DNA of 64,000 bases from Apiospora phragmitis (taxonomy: Eukaryota > Ascomycota > Sordariomycetes > Amphisphaeriales > Apiosporaceae): NCBI GenBank assembly GCA_038363925.1, contig JAQQWL010000005.1:2108001-2172000 (forward strand). The letters are read 5' to 3'. The position numbers and the translations under genes are program-made. Under the pieces are notes generated by a model. That model saw only the letters and a program-made list of their open reading frames with translations, was not told the origin of the DNA and did no database searches. Shown here in pieces: positions 23,564 through 35,888 of this stretch; the stretch's first letter is position 1, and every line of letters starts with the position of its first letter.

Positions 23564-26347
23564 ATGGCTTCACAGCAGGGTGGTGCCATGCCGTTTAGGC
23601 AGAACAAGCCTCATGCTGGACAGCGTATGGGGCCTAAGAAACGCCCATCAGAAAACTCGTCCATGGGTAACGCGAACAAGCGGCCCGAGATTGGAGAGCA
23701 GTCTGAAGGAGCTTCTAACAACAGCAACAAAGGGGCACCCTCACAAGGTAACGGCAACGCTCAGCGAAGGTCGAAGATACATAACGTGAGAACCATTGCG
23801 GCTCAGTATCCAGACGATGCGCTGAAGGATGGCGAGCTTGACATCCAGGCCTTCATCAATGCTCGCGGCTTCGAGATCAAGGCGCTGGATGAGAGCATGC
23901 GGCGGACCGCTACGTCACAGACGAGCCGCGCTTTTCAGAAGGTCCCCTTTTCGCTGAGGCGGCGTGCAGCAGCACACAACCACAAGAGGGTGCCGAAGCG
24001 ACTACAAAAACGGGCCAGGAAAGAGATGGTCAAAGACAACACGCCTACGGTCAGTGCACGTACGCGTAAACCTGCCAGTACGCGGGCTCGTCTCCGTGCT
24101 GAGACTGCAAAACGCCTGGGGAAACTGGTAGAAAAGAAACGGAAGAAGGCTCTGCAAAAGAAAGGTGACTTGGACCCCGAAATCGTTCAGGTCAGGGCGG
24201 CAAGACCCAAAATTGGAAGAAACGCACTCAACAGCCCTCTGGTTGCCGAAAAGAAATTCAAAAAACGACAGCTGGACAAGACATGGCTTCCAACTCACCT
24301 TTGGCTTGCGAAAAGAGCGCGGATGACAAAACCAAAAGAGCCTTTATGGAGGTTCGCCATACCTTTGACACCCAACGCGAAGGTATACCGTACTACTCAT
24401 CGAGCCCATTGGGAAAAAGGCGCAATAGCTTGGGATATGAGCTACATGAGCACCATCAGTCTCTGTGGTATTACGAGATGTGTAGAGCAAGTCTTGAGAG
24501 CTCTTGGCTTGACGGAAGAATGGCTATGGAATGACAAGCCGAAAGGCCAAGATTGGAGAGCGGGAGTAAGCCATTGGAATGCCACTTTGGCCAGGAAAAG
24601 AGGGGCAGATTTACGAATCATTGGTCCAGCCACGATTATTTGGAACCCTGAAGAGAACAATGTCGGAACAGCTGAGACAACAAGAACAAGGCGTCTGTTC
24701 ATCAGGGTCCATCCCTCGGCTTTCCTCGAAACATTCAATGAGCTGCTGAGGTTGGTAAAAGGGGTTACACCTAAGCCCTATGTTGAAGACCTACGATATG
24801 AAATCGGCAGTATTGATGTTACAGGCCCAAACGCCACAGAAGCACTCTCTACGGTCCTAAAGTCGTACCACAGCAAGCCTGAGTTGAAAGAAGCCCATGC
24901 GGCAAAGTTCGAGTCTCTCGCTGGTCGAGTCGAACCTTCATCGCTTCCTACTGGTTCTCTCCTAGCCTTCTCTGTTATGGACCCTCGCCTCCAGCATCCA
25001 CCCCGGAGGCTTCCAGCGAGCAAGGAGAACGGACCTGGTCTTGAAACGGTGGCTAAATGGTATCAACTATATCAAAGTTCCAAGCCATTTGCGCTCTTTG
25101 ACCGTGATTCGCGCTACAAAGCTTCCCGGCTACCCTCCCTGAAATCTCTGAACAAACGTCGGGGCAAGGGGGCACCTGGCGCTTTACTTGAGCCCACCCA
25201 AGTTGATCCGAGCATACCAGTCATCCTCCTTTCCCATAGACCTCCAGCAATACAAGGTCGTTCCGAAGGCCCAGGTGCTTGGACCGTCATGCTGCCTTGG
25301 AAATGTGTTCTTCCAGTCTGGTACAGCCTCATGCACTGCTCACTATCGACTGGAGGGAATGTAATGTTTGGTGGGCTCAACGAGATCCGGCAACTTGCTT
25401 TCGAGCAGAGGGTTCCATGGTTCCCGGGAGATATTTTGGGATCCGATGCAGGAATGGTATGGGAGCTGCAGCAACGACAAGAACGAAAGAGCGCATGGGA
25501 TCGCATGCCGAAAGGCAAACGGGTGAATTACAACACTTTGGATCTTGGAGCCGGTCGAAAAGGCGAGATAGGAAACGGCTGGAGTTGCGACTTTGAGGCT
25601 CTTCTCGAGATGCAACCGCAGGCAGAACCCGAAGCGGAAGACGTCGCCATGGCCGATGCGGGAGACGAAACAGCCAATGCAGACACTCCTCAAGTAAGCA
25701 AGGGCTCGCATCCACTGCAGCAACTTAGGGCATATTTCCAAAGGTGAGCTGCACTCATACGAGTCGCCGAAAGCCGAGCCACTTCCGCCATTTTCTGTGG
25801 TCTCAGTAAGAGTTAGCTTCCTGTCGCGAGGCACACCAGACACTTGCGCCCGGATCTATCGGCTGCCTAAGGAGCAGCCAGTGTTGACGCAAGCCGAGGT
25901 CCCTGCGACGGAGCCGCCAACGAAAAGGGGTAACAATAGCAAGCTTCCGGCCGATATTCGGAAGCAGTGGCTCGCGCAGATACCGCAGAGTTCTACTACT
26001 AAACAAGGCAAGCCGAAAAACCCGCCGAAGTTCAACGTGTTCAGTGAGATGAATCTGGAGACGCGGAAACGTTTGCTGGCGCAGGAGCTTCTCAAACAGC
26101 CTCCGACGAGCTACCCGCCTGTCGCTCCCACCAGGACAACATCAATGGCCACCCCCTCTGTCCCGACGCCGAAGATCTCATCGGCTTCGTCACGGCTGGC
26201 AGCTACCATCTCAGGACGGGCCAGTCCGAGGGCATTGCTACGATCTCGGCTGCCGAAGCTGTACAACATAAGGCTGGCGAGGGGCTGTGCATTGTACGAA
26301 ATGCAGGCCAAAATGTCGGTTGGATTGCTAGGTGGAAACTGGTGTAG
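23564..26347 (+). CDS. POP1: RNase P/MRP protein subunit POP1
   Basis: One exon, 927 aa after correction. POP1 is the largest protein of nuclear RNase P and RNase MRP, which mature tRNA and rRNA. The N-terminal basic POP1 domain includes RAFQKVPFSLRRRAAAHNHK and RVPKRLQKRARKEM. The central POPLD region holds KTWLPTHLWLAKRARM and later VMLPWKCVLPVWYSLMHCS. The C-terminus ends CIVRNAGQNVGWIARWKLV. Two indels compensate: an extra C at 25738-25739 (restores LRAYFKGELHSYES) and a missing C in 26127-26129 (restores DNINGHPLCPDAEDLIGF). With both, the length is 928 codons. Start MASQQGG sits in a good fungal context (CGCCATGGC). It is an essential gene in yeast, so the breaks are very probably sequence error. 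Confidence 0.93.
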
Positions 26348-27709
26348 ATCTCACCTCTCTAGTATGAATAGCCTCAACGGACTATTTGGGCAAAGGGCCT
26401 TGTACGACAGGTTGTCGACACTAGCCTCAATTCGCGAGGTCGCATCAGCCAGTCAACTGCGAAATAATTGTCAGCGGCTGTAGCTATTCAGATCAGATAA
26501 AAGGAGATAACTCACACTCGCCAGGAAATTACTGTAGCATATTTAGTAGAATGCAACGTCGAGTCAGGAGGCCAACTTCCTCGACAATCAAGAACTACAT
26601 CCCGGCGAAAGTCACAGGAGATAATGATGATCGTCTTAACAATAACTCCTTTTCTCCCACTATAAATTCCTTCCCCTGTTCAGCGCAGATCGACAACAGT
26701 CAATGCTGGCTTGCAGGTTATTGTTAGTCTCTTTTCGTCTCTTGATCGAGTCGGAAGTTCTTCGGCATGGCCTCCATCGCGATTTATTGGGCGATGGACA
26801 TTCCCAACAGTAAAAGGCTACTGCCATGTTGGGGTTGCATCATGTGCTTGGCACGCCTGGTGCCACGATGCCCAATATCAATCGTGCCCATATCGAGAAG
26901 GACAATATAATACGCGATGGGTCACATCTGAACAAACAAAGCTTCTCGGCATAGTCATAGTCCATGGCTACCACTCTTCTTAGCGAGCTCTACGCATTTG
27001 CGGGGTGTTACATCGCGCATACCTGGGGCACCCTCCGTTCAGAGTATAAGCACCGCCTTGGCGCAGCCATACGTGCGAGTAGCTACCACCCTCTCCTCAA
27101 TCTAGCTGCCTGTCACCGTGACGGGGCATCGTGCCAAGAAGGGCAACCAGGCAGCAGGTTCGGCCATATTGATGTTTACTACGTCAACACCGCCGGCGAT
27201 CCCTCCTGGAAACGAGATGGTACCACGGGTAACCGTCACATGCAAGTTCGAGTTACACGGTATCGGTGCGAGCAATCTAGGGACACAGCAGGCGGGACTG
27301 TTGGGTACCGCGGCTTGTCACAATTACCCCTGCGTTACGTTATACCCATCAATTGTGGTTGCATATTGCTTCCTGGGTGGGCAGTAGGTGAGTGGACGGG
27401 ATGACGAAATACTATGTCGACTGACCCTGGTTTCACGGTGTGGATCGTTGTTCGTGGAGTACAGGCTGCAAGTACACCCATCGCGGTTTACTCTTCTTTA
27501 GATGAGCACATTCGGCATGTAGAAGGAGCGTTTACTATTTAGGGCTTGGGGAACCCTGGGCAGTGCCCATGTGTGGTTCTCCCACTCTTACCAAGCTTCA
27601 AGTTCAGTTGGACTTTTTGTCGGGTAATATCTCGCTCGAAGCATCAACAGAATCGAGGAATAGTTTCTGTCGACTAGATTTGCAGACTTCGGCTTTCGCA
27701 CTTTTCGGG
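26348..27709. other. Intergenic, no gene seen
   Basis: Open frames at 26964-27404 and nearby have no recognisable motifs. The last 150 bp likely hold the promoter of the secreted oxidase. Confidence 0.4.
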
Positions 27710-29566
27710 ATGCCGCCTGTCTCTCTTCGCCGGCTTGTCCTCCTCTTGGGCAGTGCCTCGGCCTTCCCCTACAACACGTTCGACGGGCCAGGCTTCCCAG
27801 CATGCAATGATGTCGCAGCTGTCTACAACGTCACGAGCGTTGACGAGATGGTTAGCATCGTGAAGGATGCGGCTGCCAATGGCACACCCGTCAGAGCCTC
27901 CGGCAAGGGTCACAGTATGCCTATCTTCCCCGGATCTGACTGTAGCCTTTCGTTTGTTTCCTCTTTCCAGATCAAACCAGTAGGAGCGCGCTGACATGTC
28001 AATATCAAAGTGTGGTACGACACCATGTGCCAGGACGACCCTCGCACCATCATCATCCGCACCGAAAACACGAACAAGATCTCGGACCTCAGCCTGGAGC
28101 CCGGCGCCGAGTCGGGGTCCGTGGTCATAGAGGCGGGTGTTACCTTCTTGCAGCTCGCCGAGTATTTGCACGATAACAATGCTTCCATGGGGTACACGCT
28201 GGTCAACTGGAATATCTCCATGGCCGGCGCCGCCGCTATGGGTGCCCACCGCTCCTCCATCCGCGAGGAGTCCGGGGTCTCGGCAGGCGTGCTCTCCATG
28301 GACATCATTAACGGCAATGGCGAGATCATCACCGTCGAGCGGGATGATACCAACGATGATTGGCTTGCTGCCTCTACCTCACTGGGTCTCTTGGGGGTCA
28401 TCGCCAGGATGAAGTTCAAGATTTACCCCGACTTCAAGGTCTTCTCACAACAAAAGACGTCAGTAGATCGTTCAAAGTCCCTCTGAAGTACAACAGGTTG
28501 CTAACTCTACCCAGACTGGAGGAGGACGAGGTTTTGAATGGCGATATCTACGGCATGATTGCCCCGTATGCGACTGCCAACTTCTGGTGGTGGCCTTACC
28601 TGAAGAAGTTCCACCATCGCTACTACGACGAGGTACCCCTGACACTTAGCGACCAGGAAGGCTTCCAGAACACCTTCTCGCTCACTGACCTCGAAGCCGG
28701 CGCTGCCAAGAGTATACTCGAGAGCGGCAAGTACCTGGCGACGTCCAACATGCTTGCCGAGACCATCTTCTTCGGGCTCTGGTCCAAGCCCAACTTCAAG
28801 GAGAAGACGAACTGGAAGGACATCAGTACGTGGCCTGTATATGGCTGGAACTACGACGTGCTCATCGGCGGTCTGTACCCGGACCAGAAGCCCGAATGGG
28901 AACACGGTATGCACGGCGAGACCCTCGAGATCGCCTTCCCCATCACACAGGCCAACGACATGCTGAAACGGGTACGCAAATTTTTCGACGATGAGTGGAA
29001 AGATAAGGGCATCGTTATGACTAGCACGTATCGCAGCGGCATTAACATCAAGTTCGGAAAGGCCTACTTTGACCTCCTGGGCCAGACGACTTACAACACC
29101 AGCGATGGTGCTGATTGGTCCAAGGGCGCCATCATGTTTGACTTTCCCCGGTTCAAGCCCACTGTAGGTGACGGGAAAGCCTTCAATCCGGATTTCTGTA
29201 AGTGCCAAGTGTCCCACCACCAAGGCTGAGCTGTTTCCGTCATCGGTCTGATATTCTGAGCTTGTTTAAACTGACTCGCAAACTGTTCAGACCCCAGGCT
29301 TGCAAGACCCTGATCGACGAGTTCCCGTGCCGGCCGCACTGGACCAAGAACACACGGGAGATATTCCAGTACGGAAAGAAGAATATCGATCCCGATGTAA
29401 GTATAGGACCTACATCCCATGCCATTCAGGACAAGCAGAATGTATGTTCTTGGTTACTGACCAAATGCCGTAGCACCTTGCCCGATTCAAAGCCGTCCGC
29501 AAGAAGTTCGACCCCAATAACATCTACAAAAGTGTCCTGGGAGAGATCATGGGATTGTATGACTGA
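27710..29566 (+). CDS. Secreted FAD-linked oxidase, D-arabinono-1,4-lactone oxidase-like
   Basis: Five exons: 27710-27914, 28011-28458, 28515-29197, 29291-29396, 29474-29566, 511 aa after correction. It starts with a signal peptide (LRRLVLLLGSASA). The FAD-binding PCMH-type domain shows VRASGKGHMWYDTMCQDD across intron 1 and later SMAGAAAMGAHRSS. The C-terminal part ends with CRPHWTKNTREIF, matching the HWxK motif of aldonolactone oxidases, and FDPNNIYKSVLGEIM. Such enzymes oxidise sugar lactones or alditols and reduce oxygen to peroxide. Secretion is unlike the mitochondrial ALO1 of yeast, so the substrate may be extracellular. One base is missing in the C run 29292-29295 at the start of exon 4; adding it gives 512 codons and the HWTK frame. 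Confidence 0.82.
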
Positions 29567-30427
29567 ACAGAACGCACGCTGCTCTTTGATGACTAAGTTC
29601 CTTAGCTGGAAAGCATCCTTCCGCACATAATCAATGGGAGAGTCACAGATGCCGGTTGCGATAACTTAAAGGGAGAAACACAAACACATTGTTCCGCGCG
29701 TATCCCATGAAATGACTAGTTGACTTTCCCCCTTAGGCAACGCAAGTGCTTGCGTACACCTTAATTCTTATCGCCAACTTGCGAAGGGGCTGATTAGCTG
29801 GCCTAGAATCGGAGTTCGGGCTCTCTGAGGGGGCCTCAACCTCAAGCCGCCTGAAACTGATGCAAGCTAGCAGACTTGCCGAGACGTCAGATCCAATCAC
29901 GTCCCTCTCCCCCGCATTCAGCAAGCTATGGGCGGGAGGTCCATGACGCGGAGACGGCAACGTTCGTCTGAGGGCCTAACCGCCATTTACTGAATCTATT
30001 CGTTTGTTGCGAAAGTCTGTGACAAGCATGGCCGGGATGATGCTGAGCAGCTTGGTGAGATGAGGAGTCCAAAGTGGCGTGGTTTTTTGACAATTCATGG
30101 GGATCGGGGGCATGTCCCTATCCTTCTCCTCCCCCACTTAACTATTCTTGTTTCCTCTCCGATTTCTTGTAGGGACGGATCCTTACAGACGCCAGCATCG
30201 GGTGTTACAGTTATTCTGTCCTTGACGTCACGGTGTCTGATGAGTAGGTGTGATCCCTTTTAATGTGCTGAAGCTCCTCCATCTCTTCCCATTATCAGAG
30301 TTTTATGAGTTCTATAACTTCCAATTATTCTGTCTCCAACATTTCCCTAGGACTTAGTGCCTTTTCCCAGTGATTGTTTAGTTGGTCGTTTGACTGTTAC
30401 GAGAGTTGGTTTTCTCGTTACTCAGCT
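29567..30427. other. Intergenic, tandem gene spacer
   Basis: Nothing recognisable. It separates two plus-strand genes for secreted proteins, and CT-rich patches near 30120-30170 and 30280-30360 may belong to the promoter of the next gene. Confidence 0.4.
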
Positions 30428-32467
30428 ATGAGATACACGACTCTGCTGCCTCTGGCAGCAGCAACATCGGCCGTCTCGGCCTTTGTCATTCCGGACGAGG
30501 CTACCGCACAGCAGCTCGTGCTCGGAAATGAACAGCCTGATGAAGGAGACTCGTCGTCCTCGTCCTCCCCCTGGTGGGATAGCATCCCCTCCGCCTTCGA
30601 TGACATCCGCCAGGAAATCGATGATGACAGCCAGGCTGCCGAAGGCGTTATCTACGGCGCCTTTGACGAGGGTCTGCAATGGATCAGCGAATCCTTCGAG
30701 TTCTTGAAGGGCTCCACGAAGAGGTTGCGGAAGATGAGGAGAATGATCTCCTCCCCTTCGCAGATAGCTACTGGGAGCTTTCGAGGCAGTACAGTAGCAG
30801 TGGCGGAAAGAAGCATAAGAAGCACGATAATGATACACGTCCTGGCAAACCTGGCAAACCGAAAAAGCCTGAACCACCACCAAAGCCTGAGCCGCCTAGC
30901 AAGCCTAATAATGATACCCGGCCCGGCAAACCCGAGAAGCCTGGAAAGCCCGAGCCACCCAAGAAACCAGAAAAGCCTGAGCCCCCTAGCAAACCCACTA
31001 ATGATACCCGTCCTGGCAAGCCCGAGAAGCCTGGTCCTCCCGGCCCCCCTGGGAAACCCGGTAAGCCTGGCCCTCCTGGACCCCCTGGGAAACCTGGCCC
31101 TCCTGGCCCTCCTGGTCCTCCTGGTCCTCCTGGTCCTCCTGGTCCTCCTGGTCCTCCTGGTCCTCCCGGTCCTCCCGGTAAACCTGGTCCCCCTGGCCCG
31201 CCCGGTCCCCCAGGTCCTCCAGATAGCCACGACTACCACCGCAAGGGCAGCCTGACGCTCTACGAGGCTATCCAGGCCTCTGAGTACGCCACCAAGTTCG
31301 CCAAGCTCATCGACCACTACCCGGACATTGTCGAGAGGCTCAACTCGACGAGTGACAAAGACGGCGACAAGTGGACCACCATCTTCGTGCCCACCGACCG
31401 CGCCTTCGAAAAGATCCCTGACCACGACGGCAACAAGAAGCCGCCGCGGGCCTTCGTCGAGAAGCTCCTGGAATACCACCTCGTCCCGGGCCATTTCCCT
31501 GCGGGCCGCGTGTTGGTTTCGCCGACGTTGCCTACTGCCCTCGCTTCCAAGAAGCACCTCGGTGGATGCCCACAGCGGGTTCATGTCGGTGTCGGCTATG
31601 GTGGCGTCAAGTTCAACTTTTATAGCAAGCTTGTCTTCGCTAACTTGGTAAGTCACAAAGAGCGTCCGCCCTCTATTCAATCCCCGAATAGGCAACATGT
31701 TTTGTTAACCATCTGCTAACGCAAAAAATACAGTATTGCAAGAATGGCATAGCCCATGGCGTCGACGCACTTCTCGTGCCCCCGCCCCCGGCGAGAAGCT
31801 GATCAAGCTGTTCCCGCAGCAGTTCTCGAGCCTGATCCTGGCGGCCAAGGTGTCGGGCGTCGGCAAGGACCTCAAGCATCGGCTGGGCAAGCACCCGAAC
31901 CTGACGGGTGGCAGCACCTTCTTCGCGCCCACCAACTGGGCCTTCCAGAAGCTCGGCCCCCGGGCCAACGCGTTCCTGTTCAATACGCAGCGCGGCCACC
32001 GCTTCCTGCGCGCCCTGCTCGAGTACCACGTCGTCGCCAACGAGACGCTGTACACGGACGCCTACTACGGCCGCAGCTCTGTCGAGTCTGCCGAGGACAA
32101 GGTAGAGGCCGAGGCTCGCCGGGACAGCTCGAGGTATCACGTCGACCTGCCGACGCTGCTCGACGAGAAGAGCGTCGCCGTCGACGTCTGGCGCTGGGGC
32201 GGCATCGTGCGCATGAAGGTCAACGGCTTCACGCGTGTGGCCGTCACGGACGTGCCCGACCGCGACGGCGTCATCCACGTCGTCGGCAGCGTCCTCCTGC
32301 CGCCGCACGGTCGCCACGGCGCCCATGACGGCGAGAGCGAGGTCGAGGTCCAGGAGCTGGTGGAGCGCCTTCTGCCGTACATGAATAATGACGACGGCGG
32401 CGATGAGGGTGGTGAGGAGGATGGCGATGAGGAGATGCATACGACTGCTGCCTTCGGGGAACTGTGA
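30428..32467 (+). CDS. Secreted collagen-like protein with two fasciclin (FAS1) domains
   Basis: Two exons, 30428-31647 and 31734-32467, 651 aa after correction. Order: signal peptide ([18 protein letters not shown]), an acidic and helical region to about residue 135, a Pro/Lys/Gly-rich repeat region (about 137-266) that becomes strict Gly-Pro-Pro collagen-like repeats, FAS1 domain 1 (about 270-407, with [10 protein letters not shown] and [10 protein letters not shown]), FAS1 domain 2 (about 415-610, with [11 protein letters not shown] and [10 protein letters not shown]), and an acidic tail. FAS1 domains mediate adhesion, so a wall or matrix role is likely. Missing bases are inferred in the G run 30709-30711 and the C run 31785-31789; each restores a continuous frame, and the total becomes divisible by three. 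Collagen-like proteins are known in some ascomycetes, including an insect-pathogen coat protein, but this fusion is unusual to me. Confidence 0.85.
30838..31224 (+). repeat. Coding repeat: KP-rich units grading into Gly-Pro-Pro collagen-like triplets
   Basis: First part: three copies of a block beginning DTRPGKP, with EPPSKP between them. Second part: mainly GPP triplets with occasional GKP, encoded by 9-bp units such as GGTCCTCCT. The near-identical codons across neighbouring triplets indicate recent expansion. Confidence 0.95.
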
Positions 32468-32854
32468 AGCGGTGATTGGTCGGGTACATATAACACGACA
32501 TAGGGAACGATGTTATGATGGATTTTGGGAAATATGTTTGTTTGTTTATATTTGATCTGGACTTTTTTCTTTTTCTTGGAAGGGTAGAGGGAGACTGGGA
32601 TTGATGAAGGATTGGAGTACATCAGTGCTGCACGGGGCCCCTTTCCCGGCACACACACAACACTCTCTCGCTCATTGGATTTTGCCCCTCCCCTGTACAT
32701 GGTGTATGTTTGATTATTAACCTTGTCGACCATAGCTGTAACAAATGAACTAAGCAAGGCTTTTCCACATGTACATGAGCCATTCGGTGATTCTCTTCGT
32801 GAAGTACTCCTCACTGGTTTAGTCAGTCCGGCCAAATAAACCAACGGTCAAAGC
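32468..32854. other. Convergent intergenic spacer
   Basis: Lies between the 3' ends of the fasciclin gene and the RecA-like gene. Nothing else recognised. Confidence 0.45.
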
Positions 32855-33767
32855 TTATACTCGCCGCCCACCAAACCCAGCCGCCAGCCGTATGGGTTCT
32901 ACATTTGGTCTCGTCATATGTCTCGTCGCATCAAATGCATCGACCACCTGGCAACCTGCATGCCGCACTTCGACAGCTCCCCATCTCTGCTCCCTATCGA
33001 TGACCTTCCACTTCTTCCCCTCCTTCCTCATCTTTTCTTCTCCCTTACTACCTTTCTTGTCAACGGGAGCATCATCTTCCCACTCCCAAGCACCGAGTTC
33101 ATCCACCAGGGCTTCGACGACCCACGCGTATTGGACCGGACGCTGCTGCTGCTGCTGGCGCCCACCAGCAGAAGTAGTAGTAGTGGAGGAAACAAACACC
33201 TCGGCATCTTCCCCTCGACCGCGGGACCTTGGTGCAGAGGAGATGCAGATCGAGAAATTGGGCGAATGTCTGCCCGAACGCGGGCTTGTTCTTGCGGCTC
33301 AGGGCATGGGCCGTCGTCACGGCGTAGCCCAGATGCGAAGGGGGCGGCGGGTTGAAGATGGAACGGAGGCTGGGGTCGAGCGGCCTGGGCGGCTGCTCAG
33401 ACTCTTGCCGTCTTGGCGGCTGGGCCGGGTTTGTCGTAGATGGGGCCGTCGAGGAGGAGGTGATATTGAGAAGGAGGATCAGAGGCCCGGCGGAGCGGGA
33501 CAGGTAGCGAAGGTGGGAACTCAGGAGCTGCAGAGTCGTGTGGGCGGATGTCTTGTCACGGGCTGTGAAAACAGCCGAGAACAGACTTGAGGTGTGCGTT
33601 ATGAGGATTATGTCAGGGAGTCCTGGAGAAGCTGCGGGCTCTTGCTCTTTCGGCGGTAGGGTCGGCGGTGATTGTTGACAGCTTCGAGCTGCCGGCGACC
33701 GTGGTGCTACTGGTTCGTCCGTGGTCGCCGAGGGTACCGGTGGAGGAGAGGAAGGTTGGCGGCTCGG

Positions 33768-33811
<44 letters not shown>

Positions 33812-34794
33812 CTGGCGCTACGGGCACTGGTATTTCTCCCATAGCTTCCGGGGGTAATGATGGAGTAGAGCGGAGGGACGATAAAGGAGAGACGAAAGTA
33901 GTAAATCGTCTTCCTCTTCGCTGTCTTGTACTTCGGTCCGCATGCGTAAGGGCGGAAGCTTGGTGACTGTCGGCGGCGACGGCGACGGCGACGGTGGAGG
34001 CGGCCTTTGCGAGGACGCTGGTAAGCCCCTGCCGGGACCATGAACCGTCCCAGTATCCTCCTCCTTGGCCTCCTCTTCGGCCTCCTCCTCTCCCTGTGGT
34101 ATCGTTCGGCTCTGCAGGCCTTTCATCCTCCACCGACGCGGCCGCGGACTCGAGCTCGCTCAGGACCTCCCACAGGCCCTCGATATCAAAGACTCGGGAG
34201 ACCGATATCCGCTCTAAACACTGCCTTGTAGCCGCATCGACCACATCTGGTGGACTTCTGGGGCCACCGAGCTTCAGCTTTGCCTGTACTTTGATGACAT
34301 CTCGCAGGTGAGGCAAGATGGTCGGAGCAGGCAGCGTAGTGATGACAGCCGCGCGGAGTACGGGAGGCTGTTGCTGTCGCGCAAGCTGCCCTGTTGCTGC
34401 TGTTCCCGGCCCTCGACCTCCTGGAATGCTCGCGAGCACGCTGTGCGCTATAGTCTGCAAGCCAATCTGGACATATATATATATATCGATCAGAACGCCA
34501 GCCCACAGCAACTGCCAAGTAGATATCTAGTGCAGTGATACTCACCAAAAGTCCCGTATCCATGTGCTCAGCACTGATGCCCACAACGGACCCCCGCTCA
34601 AAGCCGCGCCCGCCGAGGACCTGGCGGTCGATCTCCGCGCAGCCCGTCGACAGCGCGCCGCGGCGGTGCAGCTGCTCCCTGCGCGCGACTTCGACATCGA
34701 ACAGCGTAGAGCCCGAGATGGGCTCCAGCGGGAAGTGCGAGCTGGCCTGCGACGGCGGCGGCGGCGGCTCGTCGTCGTTGTATGCGCTTTCCAT
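32855..34794 (-). CDS. RecA/RAD51-like fungal protein with divergent ATP site
   Basis: Two exons, 34794-34546 and 34466-32855, 619 aa after correction. The N-terminus has LSTGCAEIDRQVLGGRGFERG followed by SVVGISAEHMDTGLLIGLQTIA, the position of a Walker A loop but without the usual GKT/S. A second core block reads PDIILITHTSSLFSAVF, then HTTLQLLSSHLRYLSR and PLILLLN, and a RAD51-like C-terminal part has FAQFLDLHLLCTKVPRS. One extra base at 33211-33214 must be removed to join SRED to AEVFVSS. A long insert (about 34120-33640) contains a polyalanine run from a CTG microsatellite. In that insert a second frame reads QDSEEEDDLLLSSLL, so its true frame is uncertain. It resembles recombination accessory proteins (RAD51-paralogue type); which one is not clear. 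Confidence 0.65.
33769..33809. repeat. CTG/CAG trinucleotide microsatellite (polyalanine in gene)
   Basis: About 13 uninterrupted GCT repeats on the plus strand, read as polyalanine in the minus-strand RecA-like frame (or polyserine in the next frame). Confidence 0.95.
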
Positions 34795-35888
34795 GGCGAA
34801 GAAAGGCTTCTTGAGACGATGTCTGACTCTACAGGAACGTGTGTTCGTCAGGGACCTGGATTGCGTCATGATTGGCTACGAGGCCCTGTATGTCCACTTA
34901 AATCGGGTTTGCCATCTCACCTCGCATTGAGAACAAATATGACTGCATTATCGACATTTACTCGCTGCGATCAAATCGGAGTGCCTTAGGTAGGTAGGTA
35001 AAGCTTAGCCAAGGTACCCCAACCCGCAGGTACTTCTATGCACATGCGCAAATCCGGGACAGCCCAAGCCCAGTATTTGGCCGTCAACTTGGAAAACCAC
35101 AGTTCAGTAGCTTTACGATAGAGGAATTTGTAGAGAGTTGGGACCAGCAGATTGAATCGAACGAGTGAAAAAGATACATTAATACATATGTTGTTCAATC
35201 GACCACTATTATCGACTTGCGGGCTTCCTGAAACTCCATGCACCGACCGCCCCTGACAGACGACCGACGGCTTCATCGGCACCCCCTTACTTATGTAGGT
35301 GCCTCTGGCCCCGCGTCTCGTGGCTCTCGGTTGCATATTCGCCCTCCCCTTTTTTTGCTTCACTCTACTGGAAAGAAGCTATCTAGGTATCCTGACAAAA
35401 AGACCTTTTGAAGGAGTGCCGAGGCGAGGACATCCACGCTGTACCAGTCGCGGTCAACTGCCTTCCTCGTTTTCGTAAGTTATGGCAAATCAGTCCTGTC
35501 CTCAACCAAATAAATATCTAAGAATGCAGACGCGGCTAGCTGTACCGGCCTGACCCTGGCTGAGAGCAATCAAGCTCCGCCGAGACCAGCCCGAATCATA
35601 ACCCAGCCTAGCGCAGCCCATGTGTAGAAACAAAGTGTCTTCATTCTGCTTCTCGCCTCTTTAGGACCCCTGAGACCACGTCCAGCCACGTTCTCGCCAA
35701 ACGTGGCCACTATGCGTCGGTTTGTTTCCTGCTTCCTTGCGGCTCTCCTAGACCGCTTGACCGGGAGTGGGTGGCGCAGGAGATGCATGAGGCGGGACCT
35801 CGGGTCGCTGTCGCTTACCACCCTTCAAGCTCTTCATGCGCCGAGGAAGCCACCTCCTTGCAGCTTGGCTGGGGCCTCATTGAGGCTA
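34795..35888. other. Intergenic between RecA-like gene and PAL1 3' end
   Basis: Short GTAG tetranucleotide repeat near 34988-35001. The open minus-strand frames immediately below 35889 are the PAL1 3' flank. No gene recognised. Confidence 0.4.

Noticed and set aside
30652..31698. Minus-strand 348-codon frame opposite the fasciclin gene
   Set aside because: Antisense of the collagen-like repeat, rich in Arg and Thr because GPP codons are read backwards.
27710..32467. Biosynthetic or secretion gene cluster
   Set aside because: Only two neighbouring secreted proteins of unrelated families, without transporter, regulator or core synthase.
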